Source: Hypomyces perniciosus
Lineage: Eukaryota; Ascomycota; Sordariomycetes; Hypocreales; Hypocreaceae
Direction: 5' to 3'
Assembly: GCA_008477525.1 (NCBI GenBank)
Contig: SPDT01000004.1
Location: 310,001 to 374,000 of the forward strand
DNA: 64,000 nt
Under the pieces are notes generated by a model. That model saw nothing but the letters and a program-made list of their open reading frames with translations. It did not search any database and had not been told where the DNA came from. The stretch's first letter is position 1; every line of letters begins with the position of its first letter. Made by a program: the position numbers and the translations under genes. Below, piece by piece: positions 38,201-50,440 of this stretch.

Positions 38201-40615
38201 TAATATAAAGATTTATTAATACATAGATTTTACTTTAATAATATATTAATTAATTATTATTAATAATTTAATTATTACTATAAAATATATTAATTACTTT
38301 ATAACTTTAAACCTTTTATTAAATAAAGTAATCTTTTTATTAAACTTATAGAATAGCTAAATATAAAGACTTTTATAGTTTTAGCAGTAAACCTATAATA
38401 GTTTATTATATAACCTGTAAACTAGCAGTTATAACTTTAGCTATTATACTTTATAAGTAAATTATTTATTAAATAGTATTTAATTCTTATGCTTTAATTT
38501 AAAGTAACACTATAGTAATACTTTTATTTATAAATAACTTTATATATTTTTAGTTATTTTAATGCACTACTATAAATCCTTTTAATTTATATAAGCTATT
38601 AGCATTTATACTTTAAAAATACTATAAGAATTATTAATATATAGCTTTACTGTAATTATTTAATTTTAATAAAAATATAAAAATTAAAGGATTAAAATAA
38701 AGTATTAATAAGGTTAAACCTTTTTAGTTTATATTTAATATAAAAATTAAATAAAGTTAATTTATTAAAAACCTTTACTTATTCATATAAAAGCTTTTAT
38801 TTATTTATAAAGTAATAGTAATTAAAATAGTTTATTATAACTTAAATCTTTATATTTATATAAACTAGATAATATTTTTATATTTAAAAAGCCTTTTTGA
38901 TAGTAAGAAATTTAATATTAAAGGTATAATGATATAATTTAAAACTATTTAGTTTTTTTAATATATATACTATAAGGTATTAGGCATTGTATTTGTATTA
39001 AGTTAATACTGCTTTAATTATATAGTTTAATATATTTATCTTTATATAAATTAGCGCCTTTAAGTTCTAATATATTGAAATAAGTTTCTTTAAAAACTTT
39101 CCTTTAAGCTATTAAAAAGCTTTAAAAGCGTTAAGCTTTAGCTGTAAAAACCTTTTTGCTTCCTATAAATAAAGTTTATTACAGGTGCTATAATTCTATT
39201 ATAATTTTGAATAAAGTAATAGTAAAATCCTATAAATGTTAGAAATATAAAAATATTATAAATACTTTTAAGTATTAATTATTTAATAATAATTTAAATA
39301 TATAACTATTTTATTTTTATTTTATTAAAGATAATAATATATTTAAAAAAAAAGTATTAAGATAATATAAAAAATGCATATATTAATATTAATATATAAT
39401 TTTGCGTTTTATAGCTTTTTAAAAACTTAATAAATATATTATATATACTTTTTAAAAGTATAGCTATAGATTAATATATTATTAAAGTATGTAATATAAA
39501 TAAAATTAATTAGATTTTATAGTATATTATTAATATATTACTGAAAAGTTATAAGGGAATTTATAAGGCTAAATAATATAATATTACACTTAAAGTATTT
39601 ATCTTAACAGTAAAATATTATCTTTTCTTTATTTCTTTTGCAGATAAATATTTAATAATATATATCTTTTAAATTAAATTTATAATAGTTTATTATAACT
39701 GCTTTTTAAAGGCTATTAAAGTCATAAAACCTTTAGTTAAAGCATAATTTTATTAATTATACTTTTATAAAAAGGTAAAATTTATTTCTTAAAATTAAAG
39801 CTTTTTTAGAATATAGTCTTTTAAGCTATTAGCGATAATGCAATAAAGTACCTATTTCTTTTCTCCTCTTTAATTATTACTTATCTTTATAAATATATTT
39901 ATATAACTATAAATTATAGTAGAAATATTTAAAAAGAATAGTAATAAATTTAAAAGCTAATAATAGATTTTTTAATTAATCCTTTTATTATAAAGAAATA
40001 ATATAAATATTACTGTTAAAATTAAATAAAGCATTTATATATTACTAATAGCTATTTAGCTGTATTTCCTTTAATTATTTTATAAATAGATTTATATAAT
40101 AATTATATTTTTAAGTTTAATAAATTATAAGTTTCGTATTTTTATTAGTAAAGTATAGTTAAATAAGGTAATTATACTTTTTAGTAGAGTAGTGGTTACT
40201 ATTATACTTTATATAATTAAAAGCTTAGCAGGAGGTTTTATAGTAAAGATTACTATATTTTTAATAAATTATTAAATTAAAGAGGTTTTTTTATTCTTTT
40301 AAACCTTTAAATATTTTAATTATTATATTTTTTAAAGTATTAATAGTATAATTTTAATATAATCCTTATTAATTAATAGATTCAATCTTTTTATATTTTC
40401 TTTAAAATTAAAATTTTTATTAAAAGTTATTTATATTATTAATATAGCTATATATAAAGATTTTAGCGATTATATTAATATAAATTACCTTTTATTAAAT
40501 TATAAAGATTTTATAGTAAAGTATTTATTTATTTATTATAAAGGAAAAGTATTATAAAAATATGTAAATTCTAAGCTATAAAGGCGTTATTTTAAAGAAT
40601 TTACTATTTAAAAAG
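34988..40615 (-). mobile_element. Chromovirus 3, reverse, 5' end missing
   Basis: A 262-bp LTR (34988-35249) is the reverse complement of the chromovirus LTR. It is followed by the polypurine tract read as CCCCCCCC (35255-35262) and the reverse complement of the chromovirus 2 internal region down to about its position 18300. No 5' LTR follows: at about 40615 the match stops in the gag part and copia sequence begins. All frames are closed by stops. Confidence 0.85.
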
Positions 40616-41527
40616 AGTAAGGTAAATTCATTAAAAGTAAAAATCTTTTTTAATTTACCGCTCTTTATTAATATATTTATATAATATAAATAATATAAAG
40701 TAAAGCTTAAAGTATAGTAAACTTTAATAGCTTTTAGAAATACTATTTAAGACAATATTCTTATAATTTTAAAAAGCTTATATTAAATAGTATATATATA
40801 GGCGCGTAACCAATTTATATACTATACTTCTAGCATTATACTCCTATATACAGTATTATGTAAGATTTATTAGTAAAAGATATATACTTCTTTTTTAATT
40901 GTTTCCTTGTAAAGAGAAAGGCAGTTTTTAAGCTTTTTAATAATCTAGTAAATAAGAAACTATATTTATATATTATCTTTATTATTGTTATTATCTTTAT
41001 TTACTTCAATAGCGGCAGACTATAGATTTTTAGCTTTAAAGTTAGTTAAAGTTAAATTATAAAGGTTAAAGTTAATTGTCTTTTAAATCCACCTTTGGAT
41101 TATAGTTTTAACCTTCCTCTTTGTTATTTGCATTAACAGTATTTTAATCCTTTTATAGCAAGCCATTATAGCAGGCAGTAATTTTATTGGCTTTAACTCT
41201 TTTATTAGATTCTTTAACTGCTTTCCTTTTTACTTAAATAAAAGTAAATGGTAAAGGAGTAGGGAAATAGTTATTATACTTTTTAGGAGATTAAAATTAA
41301 TCTTTTCCTATATTTTAGAAGTAGTTATATAGTTTATAAAAACAGTTATTTATTTAATCTACTACTCTAGTAATTCTAGCTTTATAAAAGGTAAATCTCC
41401 TGTATTATCTATTACAGAAAATAAACTCTATAGCGTAAAGGTAGTAATAAAGAAAGTATAAAGGAAAAGATAATATCGAGTGGAAGTTTCTAGTAATTTA
41501 ATTAAAGTTATTACCTAGGCTTATAAC
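40616..41527 (-). pseudogene. Outer copia, gag-end remnant
   Basis: Aligns with about 33730-34652 of the complete copia (for example TACTATACTTCTAGC and the TTTATTGTTATTAT block), followed directly by the LTR at 41528. The sequence to its left belongs to another element, so this is the surviving 5' portion of the outer copia. Confidence 0.75.
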
Positions 41528-41791
41528 TGTAATAAAGCGCGGTATAGCTATATAAAGTATAAAGAGATAGGAAACAAAGCTTAATTCTATAAAAGAGAAT
41601 ATACTATAATGGCCTTACTATATATATATATAGTAAATATAAAAAAGAAGCTGTATCTAGGCGCTGTAAGCGTCTATATAGTCTAATATATCGCTTACGC
41701 GATATATATATTAGCTTGTATCTGCTTTGTAAGCAAATAAAAGCTCCCTAGCGCTAATAAGCAGTAGGGCCCTGGCCTACTTAACCTAATA
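41528..41791 (-). repeat. 5' LTR of the outer copia
   Basis: 264 bp, begins TGTAATAAAGCGCGG and ends CTTAACCTAATA. Followed by AACCT, which also precedes the other end of the element at 14944. Confidence 0.88.
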
Positions 41792-41796
41792 AACCT

Positions 41797-41872
41797 ACTA
41801 TAAAAGCAGTATTTATATTTCTATTTATATATTTATGAAAAGTAAAAGCTTTAGTAGTTTTTATATTATATT
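41797..41872 (-). mobile_element. LINE copy 1 resumed
   Basis: Matches 49996-50077 of LINE copy 2 (TTTAGTAGTTTTTATATTATAT block), showing that the LINE once continued across the copia insertion. It ends where family Z begins. Confidence 0.7.
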
Positions 41873-42449
41873 TGTTAAAATAACAAGGCTATACTGAACC
41901 TCATTTATGTATGGCTTCTAGGAAGCTGCATACAACGCAGCAATGAGGAAACGACTGAGAGTCTAATTGGGTTAACAATGGATGAACAATTGAATTGTAA
42001 CTAAACTAATAGCTAGAAAGCTATAGAATATCTAGTGTATGTGCGGCTGTTGTAGAAGTGATTGTAGAACAATGCTTTGTCTTCTACAATAGTCCTCCGA
42101 CCTAATAATAGGTGTGCGGTGGCAGAATTGGGTTTGTGGCCGCATTCTTATTTTCCGCAAAATTCATTTGTATGTAAAATCGGTCAAATCGACTCACGGC
42201 TATACAAACGGGAAACCATTTTGGTCAGATTTTTCACAATGGCCATTATGCCCATAGTATTGAGTCTAGGGTAGGCGGGGTAGCTGATCCTAGCTCAATT
42301 GTTATCGTTGAGGATAACAGAAATTTCCTGACTTACACCGAAGTTCCTCCGGAACTCGGTCCTAGCGTCGGGCCTAATTCCAGGTCTAGCCAGAATAGGA
42401 AGGTTACCCAATTACATAGAAATCCTTGCTTTTAGCCCTCCTTTTAACA
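41873..42449 (+). repeat. LTR-like element family Z, full forward copy
   Basis: Begins TGTTAAAATAACAAGG and ends CCTCCTTTTAACA; 577 bp, the reverse complement of 6121-6700 and less RIP-mutated. An open frame of 65 codons (42077-42274) aligns without gaps with one in the other copy. The flanks ATATT and AATAT are not a direct repeat, so the insertion is not clean here. Confidence 0.75.
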
Positions 42450-43313
42450 AATATATTAAATACAGGGCTAGTATATAGTTTACTAGTATAAAAGCTTTAA
42501 ATAGTTTTTGGCTTTAGTTTAGTAGTAATATTATTTATTATAATAATTAATAAACCTTTAAATTATTTAAATATTAATATTATATTTTTTATTTATTAAA
42601 AACTAAATTATAGTATTATTAAATACTTTATAAACTATATAAACAATAGCTATATAGTCTTTAAATAAAGCTTAACTATTAACTTTAATATTTTATAAAG
42701 CTTTAAAACTATTAATTTTAATATTTAGCTATATAAAGGATAATAGTATAGAGCTTAAAGGATTAAATATTATAAGACTATAGTTACTATTAATATTAAG
42801 CTTTAAATTTAAATAACTGTTAATATATAAGTTTTCCTTTAGCTTTATATTAAGCTTAATAGTAATAATATTAATATAAAGTTTTATTTTTGCTTTTATA
42901 AAAATAATATATTTTACTTTCTACTATACCTTTTTAAATATATATATTTTTAAGTTTATAGAACTGCTGCGTGTAGCCTTTCAGGCTATTGCAAGTAAAG
43001 GTTTAGTATATAATTAATACATTTATAGTATTATATGCAAAAACGTTAATATAAGGTGCTAAGACCTTGTATTATAAAAGGGAAATTAAACGCTTTTATA
43101 ATACCTATTCTAAGTATTGTATTAAATCTAGGGTAAGCGGGGTAGCTAATCCTAGCTCAATTAATATTATTAAAAATAAACGAGAATTCCTAACTTATAT
43201 TAAAGTTCCTTTAAAACTTGGTCCTAGTCTTAGGCCTAAACTTAGGTTTAGTTAAAATAAAAAGGTTATTTAATTATATAGAAATCCTTACCTTTTAGCC
43301 CTCTTTTTTAACA
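42450..43313 (+). repeat. Family Z2 element, 5' truncated
   Basis: Aligns with about 50655-51487. Its last 195 bp (from AATCTAGGGTAAGCGGGG to TTTTTTAACA) are the same as the end of family Z, while the preceding 650 bp are unrelated to Z. Confidence 0.6.
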
Positions 43314-45149
43314 TTTATATATAAAGGTATAAACTGCTAATTAGACTATTTTAAAAACCTTTATTTAAATATTATTTACTTTAAAAGCAGTATTTTTTAT
43401 TTTAATAATAGCTTTTACTATTTCTTTTTTTACTTAATTCTGTATTTTAAAGGATATTTTTAAAAGGGTAGGCTAAATAATTCCAAAGGTTATTAATATC
43501 TTTAAATACCCTTTTATATTTAAAGATTATTTTCTATATAAACGTAGCTTTATTTATTATATCTATAATTTAATAGTCCTTATTTATTAAAAGTAATAGC
43601 TAAAATTAATTAATAGCTTTCTTTTATTTAATTATTTAAAATATAGCTTTATTTAATTTTATTATAGTAATAATTAAATTTTAGTAAATTAATTTCTTGT
43701 ATAAAATAATTACATATAAGGTCTTTTTAATAAATTCTTTTCTTTAAATATATTAATAGTTACTATTAGAGCCTTTTATACCTTTTTATAGTTATAGTTT
43801 TATTATAAAGCACTATAGCTATTTTAATCTTTTTTTTAATATTTATTATAGTAGTTATAAAAAGGTTTTATAATATTTAAACTACTTTATTTAAGTTTTT
43901 TTAAATAACATTATTAAAGTTTAAGTTTAATAAATAGAATTTATAGTTATATATAAATTAATTAAAGTTTAAAAGGGATTTAAAAGGGATATAAAGTTTA
44001 CTTTTAATAGTTAAAAGGGCAGTTAAGTTTAATACAATAATAATAAAAGTAAAGTAATTTAAGTATATATTTAATTAATTAATTATTATTATTTATATAA
44101 TTATATTCACGAAAATTAAGTTAATTATATTGCTATTTTAGTTAATTAGTATATTTATAAAACTAAAGGAAATATTTACTCTTTTATTTATACTTTTATT
44201 CAATGTTTTATAGTATTAATTTTACTATTAAGTTATTAGGTTTAGTATATTATATTAAAGTCATTTACTATTATATTTTTGAAAAAGGGGCTGCCTTTAC
44301 TTTTTAAAGATCTTTATTATAATAGTGTTTACTACCTTTTAGTAAATATTAATAATAATATAATTATAGACTTATATTTAATACATATCAAAGCCTTTAA
44401 AGTAAATTAGTAAATGTCACGGAATTAGTAAATTAAGTCAGATTTTAATATATATCACAATTAATAGGGCGGTTTATATTTAATGCTTTAAAGGGTTAAA
44501 GGTTTTATACTTTAAATACTTTTTTATTTATTTATATAAGAAAGTATAATTTTATGTTGCCTATAATTTTAATATTAAAATAATATTAACGTCGTCTTTT
44601 CTATAAAAAATATATAATATTATTCTATTTTAGTTTTTATTTTATATTTATTTATAAGATTTAAAGGCTATATTTTTAATAGTTTGATTATTCAAGTATA
44701 TTATTTATTTAATACTTATATTAATACTATTATTAATAATTTAAATAATTAACTTTAATAAAAATAAAGTATTTAACAGGATATAGATAAGATAGTTTAT
44801 TAAAGCTTTTTGTTTTTGCTAGGTTTAAGTTAAGGGCACGTTTATTTAATTAGTAAGTTTTTATAATTATAAAGTAAAGTAGCCTTTAATTAATATAAAG
44901 GGGATAAAACTAACTTTACTAATTTAGGCTTTTAAAGTATTTTTATTTATAAAAGTAAAGGTAAAGGTAAAAGTACTTTTATTTTAAGTGAATTTTTAAG
45001 GTATAGTTTTAAGTTTTCTTTAAATATACTTAAATTAGCATTTATGAATTTAATCCATTCAAGTTTTTAAATAGCTTAAAGTGAATCTTTCATCAACTAT
45101 TTAATTTTATTATCTTTATACTTGAATATATTATATAATTTAATGTAAT
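43314..45149. other. AT-rich sequence, nothing recognised
   Basis: Stops in all frames, no LTR ends or motif order could be placed. A minus-strand piece near 45000-45080 (KLEWIKFINANL) is weakly reminiscent of a retrotransposon gag, not enough for a call. Confidence 0.4.
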
Positions 45150-45530
45150 TGTTGAAATAATAAGGTTATCCTAAACCTTATTTAAATACAGCTTCTAGGA
45201 ACCTGCATTTAATGCAGTAATAAGAAATAACTAAAGGTTTACTAGGTAAATAATAGAATAAACAATTAAATTGTATTTAATTTAATACCTAGAAAGCTAT
45301 AAGATATCTAATTATATATAGCTATTATAAAAGTAATTATAAAGTAATACTTTATCTTTTATAATAGTCCTTTAACTTAATAAAAGGTATATAGTAGCAG
45401 AATTAGGTTTATAGCTATATTTTTATTTTCCACAAAATTCATTTACATATAAAATCGCTTAAATTAACTTACAGCTATATAAATAGGAAACTATTTTAGT
45501 TAGATTTCTTACAATACCTATAATAATAAT
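45150..45530 (+). repeat. Family Z copy, 3' truncated and strongly decayed
   Basis: Begins TGTTGAAATAATAAGG and follows family Z through the TAGCAGAATTAGG and TTTTCCACAAAATTCATTT blocks, then departs near 45520 before the last 170 bp. Confidence 0.7.
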
Positions 45531-46010
45531 AATAATATCCTATTAATATCCTATAGTATAAACGCTATTAATCCTAGTAAAGTAAAAGGATATACTATAC
45601 TTAGTCTAGCTATTATATTACTAATAAATAATTAAACTCCCCTATATAGCATTTTGTTACCCTAAATACTATACTCTTTTAGCTTTACTTTTATTAATAA
45701 ATTAAAGAGATATAAGAATTTTATATACTATATTAGGTAATTAAAGTTAACTTTAACTTAAAGGGCTAGGCTTTATAAATTTTTAGGCGATTTAATAGTA
45801 AACTATAAGTAAATCTATTAAAGGATAAAAAGGTAATAAAATAAAGGAAAAGAATAAATACTGAAAATTAAATATAGTTAAGCTTTTTAATAGTATAAAT
45901 ATATTTTATTAAAGAAATTAAAAGCTTATACTATTTAAAGGAAAAGGTTATAGCTAAACTTTAATAAATAAAGGGTTAATTTATAAATTAAAATGGCAAG
46001 TCCATATAAT
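45531..46010. other. AT-rich sequence, nothing recognised
   Basis: Between the truncated Z copy and the left end of LINE copy 2. No frame, terminal repeat or similarity to other parts of the window was found. Confidence 0.35.
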
Positions 46011-49000
46011 TATATTTTCTTAATCTTCCTATAATAAAAGGTATAATTATATACTTTCTTTCCATTATATTTATAAGTTATTAATATATCTTTATACTAA
46101 AAGTATTTATAATACTATATAAAATCCTTATAAAAATTTTTTATAATTAATAAATAATAAAGTTCTCTTTATAGAATTATTAATTCTTTAAAATATTTTA
46201 AATTTATAGTTAATTTAAATCAGCAGTATATATTAAATATATTCGTTTTTTATTAACTTTTAAAGTTTATCTTTAATTTTACTTTTACTTTTTATTAAAA
46301 GAACGTAAATATAAATATTATATTAATTAATCTTAATTATTTATAGTTTAATTTTATTAATTAGTCCATTATTTTATTACTTTATATTTTGTAATAGTTA
46401 AAGTACTATTCAAGATATATATTTTGATTATATATATTCTTTAATCTTTAAAAGTTAATAAAAATTCATTATATAGAGTTTAATAGTATACCTTTTAAAT
46501 AATATATTACTATTATATTATCTAAACAAACAATAATATCCCGTATATTATTATTATTAGCCAAAGTAGCTTTAACTCTTTTTAAAGCCTTTACTGCTAT
46601 ATTATTAAATACCTTTATTAAGCTAAGTTAACTCTATTCTATTAAAACCTTTTTATTATTTTACTATATAAAAGAGCTATAGTTAATAACTTTTATCATA
46701 AAGTATAAACTGTTTATAAATATTATTATATTGGAAAAAGCTATTTTAACTATTTAATTATTAAATTCTTCAATAGCTTTAATTTTACTGCTTAAATAAA
46801 GGGTTAAAGTTTTAATTAATTTAAAGAAAAGGGCTAGTTTTAAGTAACTTGTAGTAAATTATATAATTTATTATAGCTTTATTATAGGTGTTAATTTAGT
46901 TAAAGTTTATAAATAAAAAAATATTAATTATTTAATAATAATAGTTTAATTATAAATTCAAACTTTTAAATATTAAAGAGTTATCTTATTAAAGGGATTT
47001 TATTTTCTTTATATAAGATTAATATAAAAGTTATTTTCTATATAAAAAGGATAGCCTTTATAGCTTTTTTAAAGATTAAAGTTATATAGTTAAAAAGGTA
47101 TTATATTTTATATATACTTAAGCCTTCATATTATAATTTTAATTTATAGTAAAGTATCTCTTATATATATATATAAACTAGTTAATATATAAAATATAAA
47201 ACAGCTTTTTAAATAAAGTTTAAAATATTATACAATATATTTATTACTATATAACCGTTATAGCCTATTTTTAATATATATTTTAAAGTTAAACTTTTAA
47301 TTAAAAAAATATTTAATTATTTAATTGCCTTTCTTTTAAGTATGGTTTCTTTAATATGATTATATATTATTAGTACATTATTTTATATCTAAATATTTTA
47401 ATTAGTATATTACCTTTATCTTTTTAAAATTAAACAATATTATATTATTTTTACTTTATCAGTAAAGTTTTTAAACTATAGCTATCGTTGAAGCTATTAT
47501 TTAGTTAAAGGAGTTATTAATAAATAAAAATACTATATTATTTATAGAGTTAAACTTTTATAGTTTATTAAAGAGGGGTTATTTAATAGTTACTATTTAA
47601 AGTTAAATAAAGGCAGTAAATAAATAGTCTATTAAAGCTATATAAAATAGGAAAAAGATTAAAGATATTAATAATCTTTAAAGGGAACTATTATTTAAAG
47701 GAAATAGTTAAATTATAATTTTTTATAGTTTTATTTAAGCCTTATAGTCTATTATAAAAGAGTATATTTATTTAATTACACAGTTAAACCAGTTTTACTT
47801 TTATAGTTAAAGTATTAATTTATTTTTAAAAGTGATTTTAAACGCTTTTTAAATATCTATTATAATAAAGGTAATTACTTTACTATTATAAAAAGTTAAT
47901 TTACCTTTATATATTCAGGCTATAATTAAATTAATACGAGATCCTTTTAATAGGGCACTAGCTTATTTAATATATAGTATTTACTATATAATTATAGTAT
48001 ATATAATTTTTTATATAATAAAGCATTTAAGCTTTTTATTTAAATAACAGAGGAGAGAGATTAGCCTTTAAGCTTTTAAGGATAATAAGTTTGTCTTTAA
48101 TTTAAGGATTATTACTATTTTAATTAATTTAAAAGTTAATAAATAATATTTAATTTTAAAGTAAGTTTTCTAAAAGAAGTAAATATATTTTTTAATTACT
48201 AGCCAGTAAAGCTATAAAAGGTTTACTATAATATTATTAATACTTAACGATATATTTCTTATATATATTATAGCTATTATTATTCTATTTAATAAAAGTA
48301 TTAAAAAGAGTTAATTTACTATTATTAGTTAATTAGGAATTATAAATCTTTAATATTATTAGCTATTATATATCTTTTAAATATAGTATTATAAAGGGCT
48401 ATAGTTTTTTCCTTTTAAAATGTAAAGATATAATTATTTATTTATAATAGCAGTAGTTAAAAGATTAGTAATAGCTTTCTTCAATAAACTATATAAAAGA
48501 TATCTTTACTCTTTTTAATAGTGCTAATACTATGTTATTACTATACCCTTTTGATATTTTTTACTGTTTTTTTAAAAAACTTTTTAGTAATATTGGGATA
48601 GGTATTTAATAATACAGCTGCAGTTCTTTTAATAGTTAAAAAGGCTTAATAGCCTTTTTTATATTTAGCCCCCTATTATAGTTTAAAAAGTAAATAATTG
48701 AATAGTTAATTTATTATTTTAATTAATTTATAAAAAAGTAAAAGTAAAGCTTTAGGTATTTAATTTATAGTTAATACTATTAGTTAAAATGGGGGGAAGA
48801 GTTAAATCCCTTTTTTAATTAATATTAAAAAGTAATTTTTCTTATTATCTTTTTTTTCTTTTAATTATTTAAAAGGCATCAAGTAATAAACTAAGGCTAG
48901 GATTATAATATTTAATATCATATAATTAAAGCTAATAAAGAAATGTTTTTTGATATAGCTTTTATTAATAAAATATTAAAGAATATTAGGTTAATTATAT

Positions 49001-50440
49001 TATTAAATATATATATTAAGGCAGTTATTGAGTTAAAGAGAGAGGCTAACTTTAAAGGCTTAATTAACTATTTATATATTTTAATTTTAATTATTAATTG
49101 CTTACTATAAAGAGTATATAGTATTAAAATCTCCTATCACTAAATAGTTTTTAATAACTAGCTGTATAAATAAAGTTATAAAGGCTTTATATATACTATC
49201 GTCGCTATAAAGGTTAATAGTTATAATTTGATTAATATAGACTTATAAGAGGTTTTAAATAGTTTTAATAAATAATTATTCAGCTAGAATCTCTACTCTC
49301 TGCCTTATATATATAAAGATTTATAGTTAAATATTATAGTTAATTTAAATTATTATTAAAGAAAAGGTTTAAAATTCCTTATAAATTACTATATAGCAGT
49401 ACTTTTTAAATAGTTTTTATATAGTTTTATATTATAATAATATTATAGCCCTTTTTAATTATAAACGTAAAGGCAGTTATATATATTACCTTGACTTTAT
49501 TAATATTAATTTAAAATATCTTTTAAGTTTTATTATTTTTATAGTTTAAATTTATTGAAATGAAGCCAATAAGTTGCAAAATATACCTTGCTTTTAGCGA
49601 AGGCGTCTTCACTTTTACAGTTTGGTTTAACAAAATTTAATCTTTTAAGATTTATTTAAAAGTTTTAAGGTTATTGTTTTTAACTATTACTTTTTCTTAA
49701 TGACTTTAAACTATAATAGCCTTTCTATTACTATTATATATATTAATTAAAAGGGGCTAATAACTATTATATTTTAAGTAATATTTAAAGGCTTAAAGGC
49801 TATAAATAAGTCTATTAAAAGATCTTTACCCTTTATTATTATACTTTTTATAGCGTTATATTTAACAGGTATATTAACTTCTTATAGCTGCAGAAAGGTT
49901 TAGTTAAATACTATTAATATATAGCTTTATATAGTTTAAAGCAGTTAATATATTAAATATTTAATAGGTAAATATATATTTTATACTTATAGCTATTATA
50001 AAGGCAATATTTAAGTTTCTTTTTATATATTTATTAAAAGTAAAAGTTTTAGTAGTTTTTATATTATATTAAAAGGTTAATCTTTTATATTACCTTTATT
50101 ATTTTATTAAAGTTAAAAAGTCAACCTTTTATTAAATAGTTTAAAAAAAGAACATAGTATTATTTTCCTTTATTAGTTTTTATATAGTTATTTTAAAAAT
50201 TAAATATTAACTAAATTTTAACTAGTTTATATTTTTACCTTTAACTCAATAGCTTTACAGAAATTTACTTTTATATTATTCAAAAAGCTTATAACTCTCT
50301 TTAAATAGCTTAAAACTATATATATAAACTATTATGAAGCTACTTTAAGCTTTATAGCGCTTAAATAGGCATTAAGCTTATTTTCTTTATTAAAAAGCCA
50401 TTATTTAATCTTTTAATTAATTAAAGTTTATAACTATTTT
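46011..50440 (-). mobile_element. LINE copy 2, decayed
   Basis: Aligns with 10270-14943 plus 41797-41872 of copy 1, without the TIR insert. The reverse transcriptase active site is near 47530-47560 (minus strand). The left end matches copy 1 at about 10277, which supports that point as the common 3' terminus. It carries a short well-preserved insert at 49553-49641 absent from copy 1. Confidence 0.7.
49553..49641. repeat. Short unmutated insert in LINE copy 2
   Basis: About 85 bp (core AGCCAATAAGTTGCAAAATA to GCGAAGGCGTCTTCACTTTT) are absent at the matching place of copy 1 (near 14590). It still has CA and TG dinucleotides and a much higher GC share than its surroundings. No clear inverted ends. 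Confidence 0.5.

Larger units (their letters stand above)
14944..41791 (-). mobile_element. Outer copia element (Y2), split by later insertions and partly deleted
   Basis: A copia LTR starts at 14944 (TATAATAAAGCGC, RIP form of TGTAGCAGAGCGC) after AACCT (14939-14943). The other end of the element is at 41791, followed by AACCT (41792-41796), giving a 5-bp target duplication. What remains of it is LTR 14944-15088 (cut), 5' coding part 40616-41527 and LTR 41528-41791. Everything between is later insertion; the rest of its coding region was removed by the deletion near 40615. Confidence 0.75.
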
